From Scandinavium sp036409475 (GTDB lineage Bacteria; Pseudomonadota; Gammaproteobacteria; Enterobacterales; Enterobacteriaceae), in contig NZ_JAYRCK010000018.1 in the NCBI RefSeq assembly GCF_036409475.1, forward strand, positions 1 through 64,000: a stretch of DNA of 64,000 nt, written 5' to 3'. Numbering within the stretch: the first letter of the stretch is position 1; each line of letters opens with the position of its first letter. Both the position numbers and the translations under genes were made by a program. A model generated the notes under the pieces. It was not told the origin of the DNA, did not search any database, and worked only from the letters and a program-made list of their open reading frames with translations. Below are positions 1-7,928 of this stretch, one piece after another.

Positions 1-9
1 AATAAATAT

Positions 10-33
10 CCTCCGGCATAGCCGGAGGTTTTT
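10..33 (+). terminator. Rho-independent terminator of a gene left of the window
   Basis: An 8-bp perfect stem (CCTCCGGC/GCCGGAGG) with a 3-base loop is followed by five T on the plus strand, so it ends a plus-strand transcript from the left. In E. coli the gene converging on chiPQ is fur, so this is probably the fur terminator; that is inferred from gene order only. Confidence 0.75.
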
Positions 34-108
34 CATATGCGCCTATAAGGCTCTGTCACCAGCAGCGCCCTAACAGGCGCATCACGATCTGACATTTGCA
101 TCTATGGA

Positions 109-567
109 TTACTTACGGCCCGTAAACGGGCTACCCGGATAGGGGATCGACAACTGCTCACCCATTTTATCCTCTTCCAGTTGGTGCTTTATGTATTCCT
201 GTATCCTGGTCGTATTTTTTCCAACCGTATCAACGTAATACCCTCGGCACCAAAACTCCCTGTTACGGTATTTGAACTTCAAATCCCCAAATTGCTCATA
301 AAGCATCAGGCTACTCTTGCCCTTCAGGTACCCCATAAAAGCCGATACACTCATTTTCGGCGGGATCTCCAGAAGCATGTGGATGTGATCCACACAACAT
401 TCCGCTTCAAGAATATTCACGTTTTTCCATTCGCACAGCTTTCTTAAGATACTGCCTATCGCTTTGCGTTTTTCACCGTAGAACACCTGTCTTCGGTACT
501 TCGGCGCAAAAACTATGTGATATTTACAGTTCCATCGGGTGTGCGCTAAGCTCTTTTCGTCCCTCAT
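109..567 (-). CDS. tnpA: IS200 transposase TnpA (Y1 single-strand transposase)
   Basis: A 152-residue HUH/Y1 transposase, the usual IS200 length. The metal-binding pair is visible in VDHIHMLLE, and the C-terminal half carries the catalytic tyrosine region around GYYVDTVGKN. The frame extends further upstream, but the ATG at 567 is chosen because it gives the canonical length and follows the GGGGGT ribosome-binding site. The reading frame is intact and the element may be active. Members of this family cut and join single-stranded ends through a 5'-phosphotyrosine; they are usually expressed at very low level because the mRNA leader folds over the start. Confidence 0.9.
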   Translation of the reverse strand: MRDEKSLAHTRWNCKYHIVFAPKYRRQVFYGEKRKAIGSILRKLCEWKNVNILEAECCVDHIHMLLEIPPKMSVSAFMGYLKGKSSLMLYEQFGDLKFKYRNREFWCRGYYVDTVGKNTTRIQEYIKHQLEEDKMGEQLSIPYPGSPFTGRK

Positions 568-572
568 TGGGA

Positions 573-643
573 CCCCCTTTTGATTTCTTGTTGAATGTTT
601 GCAGTTGCCAGACCGCAACCTGTTTTAACAAATCAAAAGGGGT
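573..643 (-). promoter_or_regulatory. tnpA leader stem-loop that hides the ribosome-binding site
   Basis: The leader contains a long inverted repeat, ACCCCCTTTTGATTT at 572-586 against AAATCAAAAGGGGTT at 630-644. One arm includes the GGGGG Shine-Dalgarno just upstream of the tnpA ATG. A nested GTTGC/GCAAC hairpin lies inside at about 604-620. Translation repression by such a fold is established for IS200; here it is read from the base pairing. Confidence 0.7.
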
Positions 644-679
644 TTTTAGAACCGACTCAAAGCTGAAAGCTTTACTGAA

Positions 680-702
680 CCCCCAGCCTAGCTGGGGGTT
701 TT
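680..702. terminator. IS200 left-end hairpin, terminator-like
   Basis: CCCCCAGC (680-687), loop CTA, GCTGGGGG (691-698), then TTTT. In IS200 this hairpin is known to stop transcription entering from outside, helping keep tnpA silent. Confidence 0.65.
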
Positions 703-710
703 CTGTGCAC

Positions 711-737
711 AAAAAATCCCCGGTGATAAGACCGGGG
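711..737 (-). terminator. Terminator of the chiPQ operon
   Basis: Read on the minus strand, CCCCGGT (731-737 complement) pairs with ACCGGGG across a 6-base loop and is followed by a run of T (AAAAAA at 711-716 on the plus strand). It lies 14 bases beyond the chiQ stop codon. Confidence 0.8.
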
Positions 738-750
738 AGGTTGTGAAAGA

Positions 751-1089
751 TTACGGGGTTGCAGGGGGGTTGTTGGTGCGAATTTCCTGCCAAATCTTGT
801 CGCAACGAGCTTTCACAGCCTGATCGTTGCCAGTACGGGTTGCCTGAATGCACTGCTGATAATCCAGCGTGCGTACTGTTTCCTGATCGGCAAACTGCTT
901 ATGCTCTTTTTCCTGTTTCAGGACATCCAGTACGCTCTGGCAGGCCTGGATTTTATCCGGGTTGCCTTCCGCCGTATTGATACAAGCGCTATAAGCTTCT
1001 TTCAGTTTACTGTCTTCTTTCGGTATCGGCGGTTGCGCACAAGCCACCAGCCCGGACGCCATGACAGCAATGAGAATCAATTTTTTCAT
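751..1089 (-). CDS. chiQ: Small lipoprotein ChiQ (YbfN)
   Basis: A 112-residue protein with a lipoprotein signal peptide: a short basic start, a hydrophobic stretch and a lipobox ending at Cys17 (GLVAC). The mature part is hydrophilic with four further cysteines, consistent with disulfides in the periplasm. It follows chiP by 49 bp on the same strand and shares its terminator, as in the E. coli chiPQ operon. Its molecular role is not known; co-expression with the chitoporin points to chitooligosaccharide uptake or outer-membrane support. Residue 18 is Ala, not Asp, so outer-membrane sorting is expected. Confidence 0.88.
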   Translation of the reverse strand: MKKLILIAVMASGLVACAQPPIPKEDSKLKEAYSACINTAEGNPDKIQACQSVLDVLKQEKEHKQFADQETVRTLDYQQCIQATRTGNDQAVKARCDKIWQEIRTNNPPATP

Positions 1090-1138
1090 AGTATGCCCTC
1101 AGGTTACGCGGCAAACTTTACGCCTGCCGCGTGACGAA

Positions 1139-2545
1139 TCAGAAGATGGTAAACGGTGCAATGACGATGAACTTCACGTCGCGCTCATCCTGGAATATGT
1201 TGCCGTAACCGCCACCCCAGCTTGGGATGTCTGAGTGGTTGTCATACTGAGTGAAATGCAGCTTGAACAGGGTGCCTTTGGCACGGCCATCCTGTACGGT
1301 ATAGGCCACATCGAGGCTATAAGCAGACTCTTTGATGGTGTTGTTTTTATCGTAGTAAGCATCTGGGCTGAGCTGCCAGGTCGCAGGCTTCGCATCCCAT
1401 GCATAGACGTAGGACGCACCCACTGCCCAGCCCGGCAGGCTCCAGTTCTTCAGGTCATACATTGAGCCGAAGAAGATCGCCTTTTCACCGTTGGCGTTGA
1501 AGTCAGAGCGGTTGTCCCACCAGATATCGAGACGGCCGTTTGAAGATGCATAGGTTGGCGTCATCCGTTGCAGGAAGTAGCCCTGCTGGCCGTCAGCCTT
1601 AACCCACGTCCCTTCCAGGCGGAAATCGAAGACCTCGTTCAGCTTGTAGCCGAAGGTTAACGCCTGCAACCATGCCGTGCCGTCATAAATATCGTTCACG
1701 CCGTGATCGCTGACTTTGTCACGAGTACCGTAGAACTGGTAGCTGGTGGTCAACGGACCGCCAGGGATATCAAACTTGTAGCTACCTTTGGCGAAGTACT
1801 GATCAATATAACCTTCCGCCTGACCAAATGCGGCTTCCAGCACTAAGTCGTTTTTGAAATCGTATTTCGCACCGATGGAGTGCAGGTAATCAACCTTACT
1901 CTTCTGATCGTTTTGATAGAAGTTATCCATTTCAAGGTGCCACGGCGCCTTGTACTCGTTGGTCCACATGTACGAGAAGCTCAGTGCGCCTGCATCGCCA
2001 TAGTCAAAGTTAGCCCCGGCTTCCGCGCCCTTGTAAGTACCCGGCATGAAGCTCCAGTGTGGCGCTAACAGCGTCTGGCCGGTTGGCTGAATGTAACCCG
2101 CACGCGCCCAGGCTGGACCAAGTTTGAATTTAGCGGCCGCTTTATACAGGCTGATCCCGCTCTTATCGCCAGAATAATCTTCATCGTAGGCCTTGTTGAT
2201 GGAGGAGAACGCGATTTCGTTTGGGTGCCCACTTTCTGCAGATTCCGCCATTTCGATAGCGGTGAAAGCGGCAATATCGAGACCGATAAAATCGGCAGCA
2301 TAGCCAGACTGGAAGTCGAGGTTGGCGTTCCAGGTGGAGTGTGAAAGGTTGGTTTTGTATTGGTCACCGTCGGTCACGTCTTTACGGTCACGCTCACGCT
2401 GCCAGTAATAGATGCCGCCGGTTAAGGTTGAATCGTCGATGAAACCTGCTGCGCTGGCTTGCGGAACGGCAATCCAGCCCGACATTGCGGTGACCCCGGC
2501 AATAGCCAGCGCCAGCGCACTACGTTTGCCACTGAACGTACGCAT
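1139..2545 (-). CDS. chiP: Chitoporin ChiP (YbfM), OprD-family outer-membrane channel
   Basis: A 468-residue precursor with an N-terminal signal peptide ending near AQASAA (about residue 33), followed by a beta-barrel-type sequence rich in alternating aromatic residues and ending in Phe, typical of outer-membrane barrels. The length and sequence fit E. coli ChiP, which admits chitooligosaccharides such as chitobiose. It lies downstream of glnS and is followed by chiQ. NagC control and ChiX small-RNA control are established for the E. coli gene; a NagC-like site and an exact ChiX-complementary stretch over the ribosome-binding site are visible here (separate entries). Confidence 0.93.
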   Translation of the reverse strand: MRTFSGKRSALALAIAGVTAMSGWIAVPQASAAGFIDDSTLTGGIYYWQRERDRKDVTDGDQYKTNLSHSTWNANLDFQSGYAADFIGLDIAAFTAIEMAESAESGHPNEIAFSSINKAYDEDYSGDKSGISLYKAAAKFKLGPAWARAGYIQPTGQTLLAPHWSFMPGTYKGAEAGANFDYGDAGALSFSYMWTNEYKAPWHLEMDNFYQNDQKSKVDYLHSIGAKYDFKNDLVLEAAFGQAEGYIDQYFAKGSYKFDIPGGPLTTSYQFYGTRDKVSDHGVNDIYDGTAWLQALTFGYKLNEVFDFRLEGTWVKADGQQGYFLQRMTPTYASSNGRLDIWWDNRSDFNANGEKAIFFGSMYDLKNWSLPGWAVGASYVYAWDAKPATWQLSPDAYYDKNNTIKESAYSLDVAYTVQDGRAKGTLFKLHFTQYDNHSDIPSWGGGYGNIFQDERDVKFIVIAPFTIF

Positions 2546-2550
2546 ATGTA

Positions 2551-2563
2551 TATCCTCTTTGAC
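2551..2563 (-). promoter_or_regulatory. ChiX small-RNA target over the chiP ribosome-binding site
   Basis: The chiP mRNA reads GUCAAAGAGGAUA just before its AUG. The first eleven bases are complementary to the UCCUCUUUGAC stretch of the ChiX (MicM) RNA as I remember it, so pairing would cover the Shine-Dalgarno. ChiX itself is not in this window. Confidence 0.65.
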
Positions 2564-2661
2564 TTTTAAAAACGCTCTCGCAAAGGCGAGAAAACGATAA
2601 AAAAATAAGCACTGCCAAAAAGTAGCGGGAAGAATTCTCCTAAAGCTACGTCTCTTAGACT

Positions 2662-2682
2662 ATTTTTCGTGACGCGAATTAT
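2662..2682. promoter_or_regulatory. Probable NagC operator upstream of chiP
   Basis: ATTTTTCG, 5 bases, CGAATTAT form an imperfect palindrome like the NagC boxes at the nagE-nagB region (6850-6870). It lies about 117 bp upstream of the chiP start, close to a possible -10 region. The stretch 2546-2944 also holds the glnS terminator; nothing else recognisable is in it. Confidence 0.55.
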
Positions 2683-2898
2683 CAATCCTTTTTCCGCACG
2701 AATACGCAAGAGTATGACAGCGAGCACATATTTGATTGCGTTTTGTTACAAATAGAGATTTCAGAAGAAAACATGATAATCCGCAAAGAAACAGCTTATT
2801 TCAGCGAGGATGTGGGATTTCGGGCGGGAAAATGTAACAGGCACCAGTCAGTGTTTCATCACGCTAAATGATATTATCTCGCATCACGAAAATGTCAT

Positions 2899-2925
2899 AA
2901 AAAAAGCGCCGCGGTGTGCGACGCT
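2899..2925 (-). terminator. glnS terminator
   Basis: On the minus strand AGCGTCGC pairs with GCGGCGCT (one G-U pair) over a 5-base loop and is followed by a run of seven T. It starts about 20 bases after the glnS stop codon and separates glnS from chiP transcription. Confidence 0.85.
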
Positions 2926-2944
2926 CTTTTTTTAACCCAGCGGA

Positions 2945-4612
2945 TTATTCGCCCGCTTTTGCCCAGGTATCACGCAGACCAACGGTGCGGTTGAAGACCC
3001 GTTTCTCAGCAGTGCTGTAGCGGCTATCGAGGCAGAAGTAACCTTCACGCTCGAACTGGAAAGCTTTGCTGGTTTCTGCTGCTTTCAGCGACGGCTCGGC
3101 GTAACCCTGTTTGATAACCAGAGAGTCCTGGTTGATAACAGACAGGAAGTCATCCGCAGCACCCGGATTTGGCACGCTGAACAGGCGATCGTACAGGCGA
3201 ATCTCTACCGGCAGCGCATGCTGGGCGCTCACCCAGTGAATCACGCCTTTGACTTTACGGCCATCAGCCGGATCTTTGCTCAGGGTGTCCGCGTCGTAAC
3301 TACAGAAAATAGTCGTGATATTGCCTTCGGCGTCTTTCTCAACGCGTTCAGCTTTCACCACATAAGCGTTACGCAGACGGACTTCTTTGCCCATCACCAG
3401 ACGCTTGTACTGCTTGTTGGCTTCTTCACGGAAGTCAGCGCGATCGATCCAAATTTCACCGCTAAATGGTACTTCGCGGCTACCCATTTCAGGTTTACTC
3501 GGATGGTTCGGCATCGCCACCTTCTCGCTCTCACCCTGCGGATAGTTTTCGATAACCAGTTTAACCGGATCGATAACGGCCATTGCACGCGGTGCGTTTT
3601 CGTTCAGATCTTCACGGATGCAGGATTCCAGTGAAGCGATCTCAATGGTGTTGTCCTGTTTGGTCACACCAATACGCTTACAGAATTCACGGATAGCGGC
3701 AGCGGTGTAGCCACGACGACGCAGGCCAGAGATGGTCGGCATACGCGGATCGTCCCAGCCTTCTACGTGCTTGTCGGTCACCAGTTGGTTCAGCTTACGC
3801 TTGGACATCACGGTGTATTCCAGATTCAGACGAGAGAACTCGTACTGACGCGGATGCACCGGAATAGAGATGTTGTCCAGCACCCAGTCGTACAGACGGC
3901 GGTTGTCCTGGAATTCCAGCGTACACAGAGAATGGGTGATGCCTTCCAGCGCATCGCTGATGCAGTGGGTGAAGTCGTACATCGGGTAGATGCACCACTT
4001 GCTGCCGGTCTGGTGGTGATCGGCAAATTTAATGCGGTACAGCACGGGATCGCGCATGACAACAAAAGAAGAAGCCATGTCGATTTTGGCGCGCAGACAC
4101 GCTTTGCCTTCTTCGAAGCCGCCGGTACGCATTTTCTCGAACAGCGCCAGGTTCTCTTCCACGCTGCGATCGCGGTATGGGCTGTTTTTGCCCGGCGCAG
4201 TCAGGGTGCCGCGGTATTCACGGATTTCGTCAGCAGACAGCTCATCGACATACGCCAGACCTTTGGTGATCAGTTCGACCGCATACTGATGCAGCGTATC
4301 GAAGTAGTCAGAAGAGTAGCGAATATCGCCAGACCAGTGGAAACCTAACCACTCGACGTCGTTCTTGATGGACTCAACGTATTCGATATCTTCTTTCACC
4401 GGGTTGGTGTCATCGAAACGCAGGTTGCATTGCCCTTGATAATCCTGAGCGATGCCGAAGTTCAGGCAGATAGATTTTGCGTGACCGATATGCAGATACC
4501 CGTTCGGCTCTGGCGGAAAACGGGTATGAACGGTCGTGTGCTTACCACTGGCCAGATCTTCATCAATAATCTGGCGAATAAAGTTAGTCGGGCGGGCTTC
4601 TGCCTCACTCAT
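2945..4612 (-). CDS. glnS: Glutaminyl-tRNA synthetase GlnS
   Basis: A 555-residue class I aminoacyl-tRNA synthetase (E. coli: 554). It joins glutamine to tRNA-Gln in the cytoplasm using ATP. The class I signatures are clear: HIGH at residues 41-44 within PEPNGYLHIGHAKS, and the KMSKS equivalent MSK at 269-271. The C-terminal third forms the anticodon-binding beta-barrels. It is a single gene with its own terminator, between nagE and chiP. In E. coli its expression is touched by NagC; no clear site is seen directly in front of it here. The five glutamine tRNA genes at 13495-14072 encode its substrates. Confidence 0.98.
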   Translation of the reverse strand: MSEAEARPTNFIRQIIDEDLASGKHTTVHTRFPPEPNGYLHIGHAKSICLNFGIAQDYQGQCNLRFDDTNPVKEDIEYVESIKNDVEWLGFHWSGDIRYSSDYFDTLHQYAVELITKGLAYVDELSADEIREYRGTLTAPGKNSPYRDRSVEENLALFEKMRTGGFEEGKACLRAKIDMASSFVVMRDPVLYRIKFADHHQTGSKWCIYPMYDFTHCISDALEGITHSLCTLEFQDNRRLYDWVLDNISIPVHPRQYEFSRLNLEYTVMSKRKLNQLVTDKHVEGWDDPRMPTISGLRRRGYTAAAIREFCKRIGVTKQDNTIEIASLESCIREDLNENAPRAMAVIDPVKLVIENYPQGESEKVAMPNHPSKPEMGSREVPFSGEIWIDRADFREEANKQYKRLVMGKEVRLRNAYVVKAERVEKDAEGNITTIFCSYDADTLSKDPADGRKVKGVIHWVSAQHALPVEIRLYDRLFSVPNPGAADDFLSVINQDSLVIKQGYAEPSLKAAETSKAFQFEREGYFCLDSRYSTAEKRVFNRTVGLRDTWAKAGE

Positions 4613-4729
4613 CGCGGGTTCCTCAAGGCGTAAACAACATATAACGGCATATGATCTTATAAGCCGGACTGGCTGACAACCCTTAGTTACGCAAAATACG
4701 TATCAAACGGATAAATGGCAGATCGATAC

Positions 4730-4761
4730 AAAAAAAGCGGCGGAGGATGACCCCCGCCGCT
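4730..4761 (-). terminator. nagE terminator
   Basis: AGCGGCGG (minus-strand arm at 4754-4761) pairs with CCGCCGCT (4736-4743) and is followed on the minus strand by a run of T (4730-4736 on plus are A). It lies about 30 bp after the nagE stop. Confidence 0.85.
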
Positions 4762-4789
4762 AAGGCACATAAGATTAACTCAGGAACGA

Positions 4790-6739
4790 TTATTTGCCTT
4801 TAATCTCATACAGCGCGGTTTCGCCTGCAACGACGTGACCCTGGGCCTTGATAACCAGACCGCTGAAATCGTCGATGTTGCTGCACACTACCGGGCTAAT
4901 CATGGAGCGCGCATTCGCGTTCAGGAAATCCAGATCCATTTCGAGGATTGGCTGACCTGCCACGACTTCGGCCCCTTCTTCCACCAGGCGAGTAAAGCCC
5001 TGACCGTTCAGCACAACAGTATCGATACCCATATGGACAACGATTTCCGCGCCTTTTTCGGTTTCCAGGCAGAACGCGTGGTTGGTGTTGAAGATTTTAA
5101 CGATGGTACCGGCTGCCGGAGACACCACTGTTTTTTCAGTGGGTTTCACTGCCACGCCGTCACCTACTGCTTTGCTGGCGAATGCTTCATCAGGAACCTG
5201 TTCCAGTGCGACCACTTCACCCGTTACGGGGGAAACCAGTGCCGCGATAGTTGCTGTTGCATTTGGAACGGCCTGCGGTTTTGCCGCTGCCGGAGCTGCA
5301 GCCACTGGCGCGGCTTCTGCTGCCGGGACAGGACCACGCGCAACAATTTTCTTCATTTCATCGCCAATAGATTCTGCTTTCGCACCGACGATGACCTGGA
5401 TAGTTTGCTTATTCAGTTTAACGACACCCGACGCACCTAAGCGTTTGCACATTGCGTCATTAACACGAGCAGAATCCTTAACGCTTAGACGTAAGCGAGT
5501 AATACAAGCATCAATTGCGTTGAGGTTGTCTGTCCCCCCCACTGCTGCAATGTAGTTGGTCGCCAGCTGATTCAGACCAGCTTCAGTATTACTGTTAGCC
5601 TCTTCGGTAACAATATCATCCGTCTTATCTTCACGACCTGGTGTTTTCAGGTTGAACATGCGGATAATGACACTGAACAGGACGAAGTACACCGCAAAGG
5701 CAACCGCCCCCATGACGATCAGCATCCACACGTTTTTACTTGCCGCAGGCAAGTTATACATCAGTACGTAGTCGATCGCGCCTGCAGAGAATGAGAATCC
5801 TGCGTGAATACCCAGCGCCGTTGCAATGAACAGACTCACACCAGTCAACACCGCGTGTACCAGATACAGCGCCGGCGCCAGGAACATGAACAGGAATTCC
5901 AGTGGCTCAGTAACACCCGTGAGGAAAGCGGTTATCGCGACAGAAAGCAGCAAACCACCGACCATTGGGCGACGCTCTTTCGCCGCAGCAAGGTACATTG
6001 CCAGTGCAGCGCCAGGCAGGCCAAACATCATGATTGGGAAGAAACCAGACATGAACATACCCGCAGTGCCGTCACCCGCATAGAAGCGGTTGATATCACC
6101 ATGGAAGACAGTACCGGCGGAGTTAGTAAATTCACCAATCTGGAACCAGGCAATGGTATTCAGAACCTGATGCAGGCCGGTCGGGATCAGAAGACGGTTG
6201 ATAAAACCGAAGATACCAGAACCTATCGCACCAGCGCTGACGATCCACTCACCACCTGAATGGATTGCGTTCTGTACCGGTGGCCAGACATATCCAAAGA
6301 TAGCCGCCAGCACCAGACAGAAGAAACCGGTCGCAATCGGGACGAAACGTTTGCCACCGAAGAAACTCAGGAAATCAGGAAGTTTGATATCGGACCAACG
6401 ATTGTAAACAGCCCCCCCGACTAAGCCCGCAATAATACCTGCCAATGCCCCCATATTAACGGCTGGATTGATAGTCACCATGGCTTTCGTCATGATTAAG
6501 AAACCTACAGCACCAGCCAAAGCAGCAGCTCCTGCATTATCTTTAGACCATGACGCCGCCACACCAATCGCAAACACAAGCGCTAAATTATCAAAGATTG
6601 CGCCACCGGCTTGTGCGATGAAAGCCATGTTAAGCAGGTCTGGTTGACCAAAACGCAACATCAACGCAGCGACTGGCAGCACTGCGATAGGGAGTTGTAA
6701 CGCCCTACCTAACCGCTGGAAAAAACCTAAAATATTCAT
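4790..6739 (-). CDS. nagE: N-acetylglucosamine PTS permease NagE (EIICBA)
   Basis: A 649-residue inner-membrane phosphotransferase that imports GlcNAc and phosphorylates it to GlcNAc-6-P. Domains run IIC (about 1-370, multiple membrane helices), IIB (about 395-475, phospho-Cys412 in DACITRL), an Ala/Pro-rich linker (about 475-500), and IIA (about 500-649, phospho-His569 in VVHMGID). Both phosphorylation residues fall at the E. coli positions. It is divergent from nagBACD; the shared 328-bp region carries two NagC boxes and a CRP site. Its product is the substrate of NagA and, after deacetylation, NagB, and is the NagC inducer. Confidence 0.97.
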   Translation of the reverse strand: MNILGFFQRLGRALQLPIAVLPVAALMLRFGQPDLLNMAFIAQAGGAIFDNLALVFAIGVAASWSKDNAGAAALAGAVGFLIMTKAMVTINPAVNMGALAGIIAGLVGGAVYNRWSDIKLPDFLSFFGGKRFVPIATGFFCLVLAAIFGYVWPPVQNAIHSGGEWIVSAGAIGSGIFGFINRLLIPTGLHQVLNTIAWFQIGEFTNSAGTVFHGDINRFYAGDGTAGMFMSGFFPIMMFGLPGAALAMYLAAAKERRPMVGGLLLSVAITAFLTGVTEPLEFLFMFLAPALYLVHAVLTGVSLFIATALGIHAGFSFSAGAIDYVLMYNLPAASKNVWMLIVMGAVAFAVYFVLFSVIIRMFNLKTPGREDKTDDIVTEEANSNTEAGLNQLATNYIAAVGGTDNLNAIDACITRLRLSVKDSARVNDAMCKRLGASGVVKLNKQTIQVIVGAKAESIGDEMKKIVARGPVPAAEAAPVAAAPAAAKPQAVPNATATIAALVSPVTGEVVALEQVPDEAFASKAVGDGVAVKPTEKTVVSPAAGTIVKIFNTNHAFCLETEKGAEIVVHMGIDTVVLNGQGFTRLVEEGAEVVAGQPILEMDLDFLNANARSMISPVVCSNIDDFSGLVIKAQGHVVAGETALYEIKGK

Positions 6740-6849
6740 TTATTCCCCCTATGAGACCCCGAACCGACTTAGTCAAAGTCGTTTTTTATAGTATGACTAC
6801 TCTTAACAACGCAGCGACGTACGACTCTGCTATCAGAGTGTGTGGAAAA

Positions 6850-6870
6850 TTAATTCGCCCCGCAAATTAA
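6850..6870. promoter_or_regulatory. NagC operator on the nagE side
   Basis: TTAATTCG-CCCCG-CAAATTAA is a near-perfect palindrome matching the strong nagE-side NagC box known in E. coli. It lies 111 bp upstream of the nagE start. Confidence 0.85.
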
Positions 6871-6882
6871 ATGCACCTTTTT

Positions 6883-6898
6883 TGTGATTTTTATCACC
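6883..6898. promoter_or_regulatory. CRP-cAMP site between nagE and nagB
   Basis: TGTGA-TTTTTA-TCACC matches the CRP consensus (TGTGA-N6-TCACA) at 9 of 10 positions. It lies between the two NagC boxes, as in E. coli, where CRP activates both divergent operons. Confidence 0.88.
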
Positions 6899-6943
6899 AA
6901 ATATCGTCATCCCCCTCTCTTCCGACTGGCTAACAGTGAAAAC

Positions 6944-6964
6944 TTATTTTATCATTCGAAAAAT
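6944..6964. promoter_or_regulatory. NagC operator on the nagB side
   Basis: TTATTTTATCATTCGAAAAAT resembles the weaker nagB-side NagC box of E. coli. Its centre is 94 bp (nine helical turns) from the nagE-side box, the spacing expected for a repression loop. Confidence 0.75.
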
Positions 6965-7067
6965 CAGGACGGATTACCGCCTCTTGTGGCGAAACCAGGT
7001 TACTCTTAACAGAGAGTCGGTGCCAATCCGCTAACGCTTTTACTACATTAAACTATTGAGGTGAACA

Positions 7068-7868
7068 ATGAGACTGATTCCCCTGGCGACAGCTGAACAA
7101 GTAGGTAAATGGGCCGCGCGTCATATCGTCAACCGCATCAACGCTTTTAAACCGACTGCGGATCGTCCTTTTGTTCTGGGTCTGCCAACCGGTGGTACTC
7201 CGCTCACCGCTTACAAAGCACTGGTTGAGATGCACAAAGCGGGCCAGGTTAGCTTCAAACATGTTGTGACCTTCAATATGGATGAATATGTTGGTCTGGC
7301 AAAAGAGCACCCGGAAAGCTACCACAGCTTTATGCACCGTAACTTCTTCGACCACGTTGATATCCCTGCAGAAAACATTAACCTGCTGGATGGTAACGCG
7401 CCAGATATCGACGCAGAATGCCGTCAGTACGAAGAAAAAATCCGCTCCTACGGTAAAATCAACCTGTTCATGGGCGGTGTAGGCAACGACGGTCACATCG
7501 CGTTCAACGAACCCGCGTCTTCGCTTTCTTCCCGCACTCGTATTAAAACCCTGACCCATGACACTCGCGTGGCAAACTCTCGTTTCTTTGATGGCGATGT
7601 GAATCAGGTGCCTAAATACGCGCTGACCGTTGGCGTGGGTACGCTGCTGGACGCTGAAGAAGTGATGATCCTGGTGCTGGGCCACCAGAAAGCGCAGGCC
7701 CTGCAGGCTGCGGTTGAAGGCAACGTTAACCACATGTGGACCATCAGCTGTCTGCAGCTGCACCCGAAAGCGGTGATGGTCTGCGACGAGCCGTCCACTA
7801 TGGAACTGAAAGTGAAGACCCTGAAGTATTTCAACGAATTAGAAGCTGAAAACATCAAAGGTCTGTAA
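7068..7868 (+). CDS. nagB: Glucosamine-6-phosphate deaminase NagB
   Basis: A 266-residue cytoplasmic enzyme, same length as in E. coli, converting glucosamine-6-P to fructose-6-P and ammonia; the E. coli enzyme is a hexamer activated by GlcNAc-6-P. The catalytic Asp72 is visible in FNMDEYVG, and the active-site loop GGVGNDGHIAFNEP carries Asp141, His143 and Glu148. The ATG follows a GAGGTG ribosome-binding site at 6 bases. First gene of nagBACD; 60 bp with a hairpin separate it from nagA. Confidence 0.98.
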   Translation: MRLIPLATAEQVGKWAARHIVNRINAFKPTADRPFVLGLPTGGTPLTAYKALVEMHKAGQVSFKHVVTFNMDEYVGLAKEHPESYHSFMHRNFFDHVDIPAENINLLDGNAPDIDAECRQYEEKIRSYGKINLFMGGVGNDGHIAFNEPASSLSSRTRIKTLTHDTRVANSRFFDGDVNQVPKYALTVGVGTLLDAEEVMILVLGHQKAQALQAAVEGNVNHMWTISCLQLHPKAVMVCDEPSTMELKVKTLKYFNELEAENIKGL

Positions 7869-7876
7869 TTGAATTT

Positions 7877-7898
7877 CCGCCTCTGTTTTCAGGGGCGG
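7877..7898 (+). other. Intergenic hairpin between nagB and nagA
   Basis: CCGCCTCTG pairs with CAGGGGCGG (one mismatch) around a TTTT loop. There is no T tract directly after it, so it is more likely a processing or 3'-end stabilising hairpin than a terminator. It may set the nagB to nagA expression ratio. Confidence 0.6.
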
Positions 7899-7928
7899 TA
7901 GCATTTTTATTACCGGGGGTCGTAGTCA

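Larger units (their letters stand above)
36..706 (-). mobile_element. IS200-type insertion sequence (IS200/IS605 family)
   Basis: The element has one Y1 transposase gene, no terminal inverted repeats, and subterminal hairpins. The upstream (left-end) hairpin is CCCCCAGC/GCTGGGGG at 680-698; a second palindrome, GCGCC/GGCGC, lies at 65-80 near the other end. It sits exactly between two convergent terminators (10-33 and 711-737), so the insertion looks neutral. Ends are approximate because IS200 makes no target duplication and I cannot align it to a reference. Confidence 0.8.

Noticed and set aside
7053..7763. A 236-codon minus-strand ORF opposite nagB
   Set aside because: Antisense shadow of nagB with no ribosome-binding site.
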